A stretch of 64,000 nucleotides of DNA from DAIRET01 sp036795455 (lineage in GTDB: Bacteria; Bacteroidota; Ignavibacteria; Ignavibacteriales; Ignavibacteriaceae). This document shows positions 46,995 to 56,900 of the stretch, one piece after another. Below the pieces are notes generated by a model. The model had not been told where the DNA came from and did not search any database. It saw only the letters and a program-made list of their open reading frames with translations. A program made the translations under genes and the position numbers. The stretch spans positions 30,119-94,118 of the forward strand of contig DAIRET010000001.1 of the NCBI GenBank assembly GCA_036795455.1. Direction: 5' to 3'. Numbering within the stretch: position 1 is the first letter of the stretch; each line of letters opens with the position of its first letter.

Positions 46995-49196
46995 ATGTTT
47001 TTTAAAGCGAATAAGAAATTAAAAGAGATGCAGTCGTTTACGCTTACACACGGTTTAATTTTGTTGTTCATCATTGTTTTGCTACAATCGGAAATCAATT
47101 CACAAACCCCCGAACTTGCTACTGCATTGATAAAAGTCGGGCGTGTTTGGGGCGGAGTAGTAGCAAACGGTGATCAAGCAACTTTTGATTTTCGTGCAGG
47201 CTTCTTTCCGAATGAGTTTGATATTTTACAATTTAGAGGACAACAGAGCGATAACTATTTCGGTTCGGGCTTCAGAATGGCGGCTACAGATTGGTTATCG
47301 CCGGATGATTCATTGTACCCCGGCGCTATATTCGGACCCAAAAACGATTTTTACCCTGCGGGAAAAGTCATTGTTCCTTTAACAAGTTTTATAAGATATT
47401 CATACCCGGAGCAGATTATTAATAGTAACCCTGTGCAAATACCGAACTATACGGTCTATGACCCCACCAAATTTTCCGGCGGCACTTATGACCAGGTTAT
47501 TGAAGTTACAAGTAAAAACGTTCTTGGTGTTGAAGTTAAAAGAAGAGTTCTTGCGTGGAGTCAAAACTTTAACGATAATTATGTAATTGTTGAAGTTGAA
47601 TTGACTAATACCGGAGTTGATAAACCGAACGGCACTGTGTACCAGGACACATTAAGAAATTTTTATTTCGGAATGTCCCAGGGAATGGCAAACAATTATT
47701 ATTCATACGGAACAAACCCGGCTCCACCTTCAAGTGAAAGACCGAATTACCAGTATGTCTGGCAAAACTATTATGGTGCAAGACCGGGGGATTCTTTGCG
47801 TGTATTTTATTTTTATAATGCAGATGACCCAACTACTTCCGGTGATAATATGGGAGGTCCGGCTTTAAGTCATGGCGGAAGATTATTAAACACTAACTTT
47901 ACTTTTTATTCGATTCTTCATGCTTCAGCATCGCCATACACGGATATAAATTCCGATGTTGATGATTTTCTTCAACCGAAAGTTACATACATCGGTACTG
48001 AAACAAAATTACCAAACCCCGGTGCAGGAGAAGATCCATATGGAAGCAGGAATTACTGGGCAATGAGAGGCGGTTATTCGGACAAATACCCTCGTCCGGG
48101 CGCTCATACCGGAACCCATCACGGCATTATGAATGATGAACTCGGTGTGCCTGATTTTTCAAATTTTCCTGCTGGAACAATCCAGGCAGTTAACTCAAAA
48201 AATTTCAGTAGTTTCGGTCCATATACGTTTCCCCCGAATGCAAAACTGAGATTTGTTTATGCAGTCGGCATAGCGGGAATCGGTGCGGAGTTTGCGAAAG
48301 GAATCGGAGAAAAATGGCTTGCAGGTACATTGACCGATCCACCCAATATGCCCGACCCGGATAAAGGAGGGCTCCCCTCAAATTTTGCTTTTCCTACCGA
48401 TGCAACAGAAATGGATAAAAGGAAAGCAAGATGGATAAGCATGGGAAGGGATTCTGTTCTGCTTACCGCATGGAGAGCAAAATGGAATTATGAAAAGAAC
48501 TATCAAATTCCGCAGGCTCCGCCGCCGCCGACATATTTTACAGTAACAGGGTATGGTGATGGAGTTGAGTTAAAATGGAGAAACGCAGACGCGGAATTAA
48601 TGCCGAATTTTGCGGGCTACCGTATTATGAGAAGAATCTCTAATGCCGATACTGTTTTTTATAAAGAAATCTATAACTCGGATGCAAACGATAAATCAGC
48701 GGAACACATGTATAAAGACCAGGCGGTTGTACCGGGAGCGCAATATTATTATTATATCCAGACAAAAGCATTGATAGCGGAAACGGATATGAATGCCGAT
48801 CCTACTACACGCGGAAAAATAATTTACAGCGGCAGAAGCTACATCCCGAATGTTACCTTTATAAACCCGCCCCGGTTTTCTTCGGATGATATGTCGAAGA
48901 TAAGGATTGTCCCGAATCCTTATAACATAAACGATCCTTTGCTGAATGCTTATGGATATGTAGATAGAAGAGGAATTAATTTTTTTAATCTTCCGCATAT
49001 TGTAACTATTAAGATTTATACAGAACATGGCGACCTGATTCAAACGATTGAACATAACAGTCCCGAAAGAGCAGGTATGTATACGTGGGATATGATAACT
49101 GCTTCACAACAGGTGATTAACAGCGGAGTTTATATTGCCGTATTTCAAAAGCCGGACGGTGAAATTGCTTATCACAAATTCGTTGTTGTAAGGTAA
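46995..49196 (+). CDS. Large secreted protein of unknown function with fibronectin-like and VPNPY C-terminal modules
   Basis: 733 residues from the ATG with GGAG seven bases upstream. A signal segment (about 12-37, ending EINSQ) is followed by a body of about 450 residues, starting VGRVWGGVVANGDQATFDF, that I do not recognise. It is rich in Tyr, Asn and Pro and has a GAHTGTHHGIMNDE stretch. A fibronectin-III-like domain (about 505-610; FTVTGYGDGVELKW) and a C-terminal module starting IRIVPNPYNIND and ending HKFVVVR follow; the latter looks like a variant T9SS-type domain. It sits between a TonB receptor and a PorV-like gene. No lipobox or SusD/RagB features are seen. A surface partner of the receptor is my inference. 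Confidence 0.75.
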   Translation: MFFKANKKLKEMQSFTLTHGLILLFIIVLLQSEINSQTPELATALIKVGRVWGGVVANGDQATFDFRAGFFPNEFDILQFRGQQSDNYFGSGFRMAATDWLSPDDSLYPGAIFGPKNDFYPAGKVIVPLTSFIRYSYPEQIINSNPVQIPNYTVYDPTKFSGGTYDQVIEVTSKNVLGVEVKRRVLAWSQNFNDNYVIVEVELTNTGVDKPNGTVYQDTLRNFYFGMSQGMANNYYSYGTNPAPPSSERPNYQYVWQNYYGARPGDSLRVFYFYNADDPTTSGDNMGGPALSHGGRLLNTNFTFYSILHASASPYTDINSDVDDFLQPKVTYIGTETKLPNPGAGEDPYGSRNYWAMRGGYSDKYPRPGAHTGTHHGIMNDELGVPDFSNFPAGTIQAVNSKNFSSFGPYTFPPNAKLRFVYAVGIAGIGAEFAKGIGEKWLAGTLTDPPNMPDPDKGGLPSNFAFPTDATEMDKRKARWISMGRDSVLLTAWRAKWNYEKNYQIPQAPPPPTYFTVTGYGDGVELKWRNADAELMPNFAGYRIMRRISNADTVFYKEIYNSDANDKSAEHMYKDQAVVPGAQYYYYIQTKALIAETDMNADPTTRGKIIYSGRSYIPNVTFINPPRFSSDDMSKIRIVPNPYNINDPLLNAYGYVDRRGINFFNLPHIVTIKIYTEHGDLIQTIEHNSPERAGMYTWDMITASQQVINSGVYIAVFQKPDGEIAYHKFVVVR

Positions 49197-49212
49197 GAAG
49201 GGAGTAGAGAAA

Positions 49213-50223
49213 ATGAAGAGATTAAATATAGTATTGGTTATTACGGTTAGCTCATTCCTTCTTAGTTCGCCTGTTAATGCACAGGTGGGTTTAAATAAAC
49301 TTGCACAAAGCACAATGAATTTTCTTCTTGTAGGTACTTCACCGAAAGCTGCAGGAATGGGAGAAGCTTACACTTCAATTGGCATCGGTGCTGAAGGTAT
49401 GTTTTTCAACCCCGCGGGATTAGCGGAAATGAATAAGCAGTTTAATGTTGTTATGAACTACACCGGCTGGATTGCCGATATAAACTATTTAAGCGGTGGT
49501 ATAGCCTGGAATCTCGAAAACTATGGCGTGGTTGGTGTCAACATTCTTACAGTGGACTATGGAACAATAATCGGGACAAGTCTGCTTGCCCCGGGAGAAG
49601 AGGATATTTATCTACTCGGCTATAAAGAAACCGGCAACCTAAGCAATGTAAGTGCTTATTCGGTTGGGGTTACATATGCGAAAGCCGTCTCCGAGCAGTT
49701 CTCATTCGGGGGTTCCGTAAGACTTGCAGGTCAAAATTTGGGTGAAAGTCTTCTTTCAAGCGGTTTAAAACAAAACAATGCAACGAAAGCCGTATTCGAT
49801 CTCGGAGTAAGATATAAAACCGGTTTCAAAGGATTTACATTCGGTATGTCGATCCGGAATTTTTCATCAAATATAAAACGAGAAGAAATTGATGAACAAC
49901 TTCCTCTTTTATTTACTTTGGGCGGGGTTGTAAACTTAATGGAGATTATCGACCCGGAACAGAGTGGCGCATTGTTTTTTGCAGCCGATTTTTTGCATCA
50001 GAATAATTACTCGGAGCGGGTAAATCTTGGTTTGGAGTATAGGTTTTTAGATATGGTATCAATTCGCGGTGGTTACCAGACGAATCGTGATCTTGCTTCA
50101 TGGTCGGGTGGGATCGGGCTGTACTATTCACTATTCGATTATGATATAGAAGTCAATTACTCATATTCAAGGTTTGAAGTATTCGATAGTGTAAGCCGGC
50201 TTTCTTTAGTTTTTTCTTTCTAA
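49213..50223 (+). CDS. PorV/PorQ-family outer-membrane protein
   Basis: 336 residues. Signal peptide (1-23, ending VNAQ), then a FadL-like beta-barrel with the PorV/PorQ (UPF0164) opening: NFLLVGTSPKAAGMGEAYTS, GIGAEGMFFNPAGLAEM. In the type IX system, PorV carries cargo with a C-terminal sorting domain to the surface attachment complex. A copy embedded in a polysaccharide locus, 16 bases after a secreted protein gene, may be dedicated to that cargo. Whether it is the main PorV or a specialised paralogue cannot be told from this window. Confidence 0.85.
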   Translation: MKRLNIVLVITVSSFLLSSPVNAQVGLNKLAQSTMNFLLVGTSPKAAGMGEAYTSIGIGAEGMFFNPAGLAEMNKQFNVVMNYTGWIADINYLSGGIAWNLENYGVVGVNILTVDYGTIIGTSLLAPGEEDIYLLGYKETGNLSNVSAYSVGVTYAKAVSEQFSFGGSVRLAGQNLGESLLSSGLKQNNATKAVFDLGVRYKTGFKGFTFGMSIRNFSSNIKREEIDEQLPLLFTLGGVVNLMEIIDPEQSGALFFAADFLHQNNYSERVNLGLEYRFLDMVSIRGGYQTNRDLASWSGGIGLYYSLFDYDIEVNYSYSRFEVFDSVSRLSLVFSF

Positions 50224-50243
50224 TACAAATTTAATTCACCTTC

Positions 50244-50299
50244 ATCCCCGCAGGGTTTTAAGCAATCTGATAAATTCATCCCCCAAAACTCTGCGGGAT
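50244..50299. repeat. Imperfect inverted repeat with CCCGCAGGG core
   Basis: ATCCCCGCAGGGTTTT (50244-50259) can pair with AAAACTCTGCGGGAT (50285-50299) with one bulge and one wobble, around a 25-base loop. It lies 20 bases after the PorV-like stop. The core matches the hairpin at 6489-6532, which suggests a dispersed repeat family. It could also act as a terminator separating the PorV operon from the methylesterase gene; there is no T-run. Confidence 0.55.
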
Positions 50300-50343
50300 T
50301 AGTCAAAATTGAAATCAGATATTAACAATATTTATGCAAATCA

Positions 50344-53300
50344 ATGAAATCTAAAATACTTTTTCTGTTTATTGCTTTAATGCAAATGACGGGTTTAAGC
50401 CAGACTGCATCGGCTGTATACCCGCTGACAAGTACAACTGCAACATCAGTTACGATAACTGGAGATATTTTCGGAAGCAATGAATCATTCGGGCAAATGA
50501 TGATAAACAATTACAATGGTCCGAACTCAAGCCAGAGAGTTACGACATTAACAGGAAGCTGGCCCGGAGAAACACAGCAAAACGATGAAAGATTTATTCA
50601 ATTCGCCGTTCATCCATTACCGGGAAATAATTTTACGGTTACTTCTATTCTAATGGATTTAGGAGCAGCCGGAGGCGGTAATATGCGTACGAATATTCGT
50701 TATTCAACCGACTCCACATTTACAAATTCGGTATTGTTGAATTCTTCGGTACTTGCTTTGCCAAGCGGTGCATTTCTTTCCCCTTCTCCAAATTATTCAA
50801 TAAACCATACGGTATACGACGGAGAAACTTTTTATTTGCGAATTTATCCATGGTACACCTCTTCATCCTCGGGGAAATATGTTTGTCCGCAGAATGTAAC
50901 AATATCGGGAACAACAACCGCTGCTTCGCTAATTACTGTTTTGGTTAATGAGTTGCCTGCTTTCGGTGCGGTTGTTTTTGGTAATAATTCAGCTTCGCAA
51001 TCTTATACTGTTTCCGGTGCAGGATTGACGGGAGATATTACAATAACGGCACCCGAATACTTCACAGTAAGCAGTGACAACTTATCATTTTCTAATTCAC
51101 TAACACTGCCACATGCAGGGGGGACGATTCAACCGACTACGGTTTATACAAAGTTTTCTCCTACATCGGCAAACGGTTCGGTAAGCGGAGCAATTCAGCA
51201 TACAAGTCCGAATGCAGGAACAAAGTATGTTAATGTTGAAGGGATTGCAATCGCACAGGAACCATCAAGTCAATCTGCAATTACATTTGGAACCGTAACC
51301 GGTAGTTCAATCGAAGTTAATTTCCCGGGTGGAAATGGAAGCAATAGAATTCTTGTTATAAGAAAAGACAATCCCGTGAATTGGACACCAACCGATGGAG
51401 TAATAATCAGCGGAGTAAATAGCAATTTTCTCAATGCAAAAGATCAAGACGATGGTAATAAGGTTGTGTATGATGGTATTGGTTCGACAGTAACAGTAAA
51501 CGGTTTAATGAGTAACGTCAGTTATCACTTTGCAGTTTATGAATACAATGTGGGAACAAATAACTCACAGAATTATTTATCAACTTCACCGGGTACGGGG
51601 AATCAAACCACGCTTGCAGTCCCCACAATTATAGTCAATCCCGAGAATCTTTCATTCGGTAATGTCGGTGTAGGTATAACTTCTGTTGAAAAAACCTATA
51701 CAATATCTGCTGCCACGCTATCGCCTTCAACAGGAAACATTACTATTTCGGCACCCGAAGGTTATCAAGTATCAACAACAACAAGCGGTACCGGTTTTTC
51801 ATCTTCACTTAATATTCCGTATTCAAACGGCTCTTTGAATTCAACTACTGTTTTTGTAAGATTTACCCCGGTATCAATTACAAGTTTCAATGGAAGCATA
51901 ACAAATTCAGGTGGTTCTGCGCCGCAGCAAAATGTAGAAGTATCCGGTTCGGGGATGATTCCGAATTCCCAGCAGAATGCAGATATTATTGTATCACAGG
52001 ATGGGACGGGTGATTTTGTTACGATTCAAGAGGCAATTAATTCAATCCCGGCAAACAACAGCGTGATGAAAACAATTTTAATAAAGAATGGAACTTACAA
52101 CGAAAAGCTTTTTATCTCGAATAGTTACATTACGCTTGTGGGTGAAGATAGAGAGAATACAAAAATAATCTACGCAGAGCTTCGTTCGATTTGGCTTACA
52201 ACAAGCGGTGGAAGCGATTGGGGTGCAGCTACGGTGAACATAAACAATAATGTTACAAATCTTGTTCTCGCCAATTTAACTATTTATAATAACTACGGCT
52301 CTCTTTACGGAAGTAATGATCACCAGTTTGCAATTAGAGGTGCTACTGCCGACAAAATTGTTTTTATCAACTGCGACATTAAAGCAGACGGCGGCGATAC
52401 AGTTTCTTTATGGAATACTAATTCGGGTAAGTATTATCACTACAACTGCTATTTTGAAGGATATGTTGATTTCGTTTGTCCACGCGGTTGGTGTTACATT
52501 ACCGATAGTCGTTTCTACCAGAGAAGTGCATCGGCAAGTGCAAGTATATGGCATGATGGTAACGGTGGGCAAAACGCTAAACTTGTTATCCGGCATTCCC
52601 GGTTTGACGGTGTACCGAATTTTGCTCTCGGAAGGCATCATCAGGAGGCACAGTTCTTCCTGCTTGACAATACATTCTCGTTTAATATGAAAAACCAGCC
52701 GATATTCCATGCGGTTTCAAATCCGCCTGTAGTTTTACAATGGGGATTGAGATACTACTATTTCAACAACCATCGTGATTCGGTTGAGTTTGATTGGTAT
52801 TCGGATAATCTTGATTCGGCACAGGGTTCACCATCTCCAAATGATATTACTGCAGAGTGGACTTTTTCAACCGCACCAACACCATGGAACCCGGAAGCCG
52901 CGTTTTCGACGGTTCTTCCGAATGCTGAATTCCCAACCCCGCGAAGAGACAAACTCGGAATCGGGATTGAAGGAACAACTCTTAATTGGATAAAGGGAAG
53001 AAGAGCGGTTTCGCATGATGTTTATTTCGGCACAACAAATCCCCCTCCTTTTATAGCAAATCAAACATCAAACAGTTTTAACACGGGACAACTGGAAGAC
53101 AATACTGTATATTATTGGAGGATAGATGCAGTCTCCGCTTACGACACCGTAAAAGGTGAAGTCTGGTCATTTTCTACAAAACCGGATACGGTTATACCGG
53201 TAGAGTTATCATCCTTTACAGCAGCCTCAGAAGGTGATAAAGTAAAACTTGAATGGGTAACAAGTACCGAAAAAAATAATATGGGATTCGATATTGAAAG

Positions 53301-53769
53301 AAAAACGGCGGACGGTGATTGGCGGAAAATCGGCTTTGTTGAAGGGAAAGGAACAACAACAGAGAAATCGGTTTATTCATTTACAGATAAACCGGGAATC
53401 GATAATATTTCGACTTCGATTAAGTATAGGCTAAGGCAGGTTGATTTTGATGGCTCTTATTCATACTCAAAAGAGGTTGAAGTTGATTTGAGCAAACCAG
53501 GCTCGTTTCAGCTTTATCAAAACTATCCGAATCCTTTTAATCCCGATACAAACATTAAATATGAAATAAGCAGTAAGCAGTTTGTTACTTTAAAAATATA
53601 TGATACCACCGGTAGGGAACTCAAAACACTTATCAACGAAGAAAAAGAACCGGGCTATTATACCTCCAGATTTTCCGTAAAAGATTATAATATTTCAAGC
53701 GGGGTTTATTTTTATCAATTAAAAGCGGGAGAATTCATTCAAACAAGGAAGATGACACTTCTCAAATAG
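50344..53769 (+). CDS. Multidomain secreted pectin methylesterase, CE8 family, with T9SS domain
   Basis: 1141 residues. Signal peptide (1-20). An N-terminal beta-domain (about 25-190). A roughly 340-residue carrier (about 195-534): two choice-of-anchor-type sandwiches (second: IIVNPENLSFGNVGVG) around a fibronectin-like domain. CE8 (about 545-850) with NGTYNEKLFI, QFAIRG, GGDTVSLWN, the catalytic region GYVDFVCPRGWC and LGRHHQ. Two fibronectin-like modules follow, then the sorting domain (about 1050-1141; YQNYPNPFNP to RKMTLLK). It removes methyl esters from homogalacturonan so that PL1, PL9 and GH28 can act. Standard CE8 motifs QDT, DFIFG and LGRPW appear as GDT, DFVCPRG and LGRHH, a variant I regard as a subfamily. 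The ribosome binding site is weak. Confidence 0.9.
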   Translation: MKSKILFLFIALMQMTGLSQTASAVYPLTSTTATSVTITGDIFGSNESFGQMMINNYNGPNSSQRVTTLTGSWPGETQQNDERFIQFAVHPLPGNNFTVTSILMDLGAAGGGNMRTNIRYSTDSTFTNSVLLNSSVLALPSGAFLSPSPNYSINHTVYDGETFYLRIYPWYTSSSSGKYVCPQNVTISGTTTAASLITVLVNELPAFGAVVFGNNSASQSYTVSGAGLTGDITITAPEYFTVSSDNLSFSNSLTLPHAGGTIQPTTVYTKFSPTSANGSVSGAIQHTSPNAGTKYVNVEGIAIAQEPSSQSAITFGTVTGSSIEVNFPGGNGSNRILVIRKDNPVNWTPTDGVIISGVNSNFLNAKDQDDGNKVVYDGIGSTVTVNGLMSNVSYHFAVYEYNVGTNNSQNYLSTSPGTGNQTTLAVPTIIVNPENLSFGNVGVGITSVEKTYTISAATLSPSTGNITISAPEGYQVSTTTSGTGFSSSLNIPYSNGSLNSTTVFVRFTPVSITSFNGSITNSGGSAPQQNVEVSGSGMIPNSQQNADIIVSQDGTGDFVTIQEAINSIPANNSVMKTILIKNGTYNEKLFISNSYITLVGEDRENTKIIYAELRSIWLTTSGGSDWGAATVNINNNVTNLVLANLTIYNNYGSLYGSNDHQFAIRGATADKIVFINCDIKADGGDTVSLWNTNSGKYYHYNCYFEGYVDFVCPRGWCYITDSRFYQRSASASASIWHDGNGGQNAKLVIRHSRFDGVPNFALGRHHQEAQFFLLDNTFSFNMKNQPIFHAVSNPPVVLQWGLRYYYFNNHRDSVEFDWYSDNLDSAQGSPSPNDITAEWTFSTAPTPWNPEAAFSTVLPNAEFPTPRRDKLGIGIEGTTLNWIKGRRAVSHDVYFGTTNPPPFIANQTSNSFNTGQLEDNTVYYWRIDAVSAYDTVKGEVWSFSTKPDTVIPVELSSFTAASEGDKVKLEWVTSTEKNNMGFDIERKTADGDWRKIGFVEGKGTTTEKSVYSFTDKPGIDNISTSIKYRLRQVDFDGSYSYSKEVEVDLSKPGSFQLYQNYPNPFNPDTNIKYEISSKQFVTLKIYDTTGRELKTLINEEKEPGYYTSRFSVKDYNISSGVYFYQLKAGEFIQTRKMTLLK

Positions 53770-53906
53770 TGTCGGGATGAACAATTAACAATTGTCATTC
53801 ACTAAAAAGAAAAGACATTTCACTAAAACAAGAGTAATAAACAAATCGGTTTAACCGGCAGGTTTATTGCGGCTTCATTTGTATTCACAATAAGAAAGGA
53901 GTAGTC

Positions 53907-56900
53907 ATGAGACGACTTACATTTTTTTATTTCTGTTCTATTTTACTTTTCTCCGCTGCATTGTTAGAGGTGCATGCCCAATACTTACAGCAGGATTTTT
54001 CCCTTCCGTTGGTAAGCGGGAATGAAAACAGCGGAATGAGAATTAGTAACACCGGTGTACTTGTAGATACTAACTATGTTAGTAATACGGCACCGACTAA
54101 CCAGAAATTTACATATCTGTCAACAAACAACGCAGCGGCATTTATCGAAATGACGGGAGACGGGGTTATGCGTTTATCCCGTGCCGGAAGCGGAACTGTA
54201 TATGTTGTAAGGAATGTTAACTTTGATGGTCCGCCTGCAGCCCTTAAAGTTAGTTTCGATTTTAATGCCGAAACAACAGGTGGAACTTCAAATTCAGCTA
54301 TTGAAGTAATGGTTGGGCAAAGTTTTCCGAATAGCAATTCGGCTCCATCTTCAGGGAATAAATTTTCATCCTTTTATATCCAGCTTAAAAATCCTACCGG
54401 TTCACCCGGGAACTGGACGGTTGGTGCTACGAGCAGCGCTTCACCATCCTCTTATAACACCGTACAAAAAGTTACGTGGGTAATGAATAAGAGCGGAGTG
54501 GAAAAAGTTTATACCGCCCCTGATGGAAGTACCGACACAGTTGGAAATAACCAGTATGATTTATGGGTAGGAAATAATAGGGAAGTGAATGACCAGGCGG
54601 TTACAACTCCCGCAGCCGAAATTCAAAATTTTGAAATAAGAATTTCAGGCGGTAACGGTACTTATGCTGTGGATAATCTTTTGATTGAAGACATTCCTCT
54701 TCTCGGTACGCTTCCTACAGTTACAACAGATGCAATTACAAATATTGCTCAAACTACGGCAACAGGCGGCGGCAATGTAACTGATGCGGGTACGGCGGCT
54801 GTAACAGCAAGAGGTATATGCTGGAGTACAAGCGAAAACCCGACTACATCAGACAGTAAAACGGAAGATGGAAACGGTTTGGGCACATTTGTAAGCTCGA
54901 TTACAGGATTAACAGCAGGGACAACTTATTATGTTCGGGCTTATGCTACAAGCAGCGTCGGAACTGCATATGGCAACCAAGTTACATTTTCTTCTTTACC
55001 GGGTTTACCGGATATTACACTTGCATCTGATAATCCGGCAGTACCTGCAGGCGATATGGGGCTGGGTACTCCTAAAAATACTATTTATAAATTTAGCCTT
55101 GCGGTTGCAACTGCACCAACCCAGCTTAACCAGGTTAATTTTACAACAACCGGAACTTATACTGAAACAGATATTGCGAAGTTCCAATTGTGGTATAACA
55201 CAACCGATCAGTTATCTTCTGCCCTTCAAATCGGAACAGATATAACTTCAACACTCGGAACGGGTTTGCATTCATTTGCATCATTAACGCAAGACATTGC
55301 AGTCGGAGCAACCGGTTATTTATGGATAACAACTGATATTTCTTTAACTGCGGCTTCAGGAAAAACTCTTTCCGTTAATGCATTAACTACAGATGATGTT
55401 ACTTTTACTGCCGGCAACAAAACAGGTTCGGCATTTGCAGGTGGAGTTCAAACTATTGTCGGAGGGACTTTACCTACCGAGCATTTCAGAACGGTTGGAA
55501 ACGGTGCATGGAATTCCGCTGCGACCTGGGAAGCATCCCCGGATGGTACGGTTTGGACTGCAGCAACACTTTCTCCGGATTCAACAAGCGCAAGCATTCA
55601 TGTTAGAACGGGTGACACTGTTACCGTTACTGAAAGCGTTATAGTAGATAATGCAGTAGTTGATTCCGGTGCGGTAGTAATTGTTGATGGAAGCCCGGTT
55701 GTATTCACGGTTGCAAATGGGGCAGACGCAGTAGACATGCTTGTAAACGGTACATTAAAAGTAACCGGTACGGCAATCGCTTCTCCAGGACCATATTCCG
55801 TATCATTGTCAACCGATGCAGTTCTGAAATTCAGTGCGACAGGTGTTTACCAGCATGATCAAAACCAGGGAGCAATACCTGTTTCTGTGTGGGAAGACGG
55901 TTCTACATTTATGTTGACTGGAGTAGTTTCAGGTTCACCTGCAAACGGCAACCAGAATTTCTATAACGTAGTATGGAATGCCCCGGCACAAACCTCAAGC
56001 TTGAATCTTGGATGGAACGGAATTACAATTCGTGGAGATATTACTGTTGTTAATACAAACACAGGACGATGGCAATTTTGTGCCCCTACAACAGGTAACT
56101 CCTCAACTGTCGACATCCTTGGAGATGTAACATTATTAGCGGGCAATCTTACCACAAATGGAACGAGTAACGGTAACACAACAATAGTAATAAACCACTA
56201 TGGAGATATTAATGTTACAGGTGGGAACTTTGCTATTTCGCGCGGTTCGCAAGGCGGAACAGGAACTTCCACATGGTATTTGCATGATGGGAATTTTACA
56301 ATATCAAATGCAACTACACAAAACTCGAATCCCACAGGAGCTAAATTTTTATTTAGCGGTACTACTCCCCAGGAACTTAATATTACAAACTTAACATATG
56401 GCGGCGGTGGTTTCCCGATAGTGGTTGATACCGGTGCAACAGTTAATCTCGGTTCATCGGTTGTTGCAGGCAACGGTCAATTCACAGTTTTATCGGATGG
56501 AGGTATTATTACATCAATGCCGAACGGTTTTAATGATAATATTACAACAACCGGTACAATTACCTTAAGCAGTGAAGGGAATTACGGGTATAACGGAACC
56601 GCCGTACAGGTTACCGGTTCATTACTACCGGCAGTTGTAAATGATCTTGATATTGATAACCCGCTTGGTGTAACTTTGGATAACAGCATTACGGTTAATG
56701 GAAACTTAACATTAACGGTAGGCTATCTTGAACTAAACGGAAAAGATATTACATTGGGACCGGATGGAATGTTGATAGAATCATTAAACTCTGTTGTTCG
56801 TGGTAATAACGGAAAAATTGTTGCCGTAAAAGATTTGAATGCCCCTGCTTCTGTTAATGTCGGCGGATTGGGCGCTATGCTTACATCGGCAGGCAACCTT

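Noticed and set aside
46995..49196. SusD/RagB homologue after the TonB receptor
   Set aside because: No lipobox, no TPR-like helices; the protein is beta-rich with fibronectin-like and VPNPY modules.
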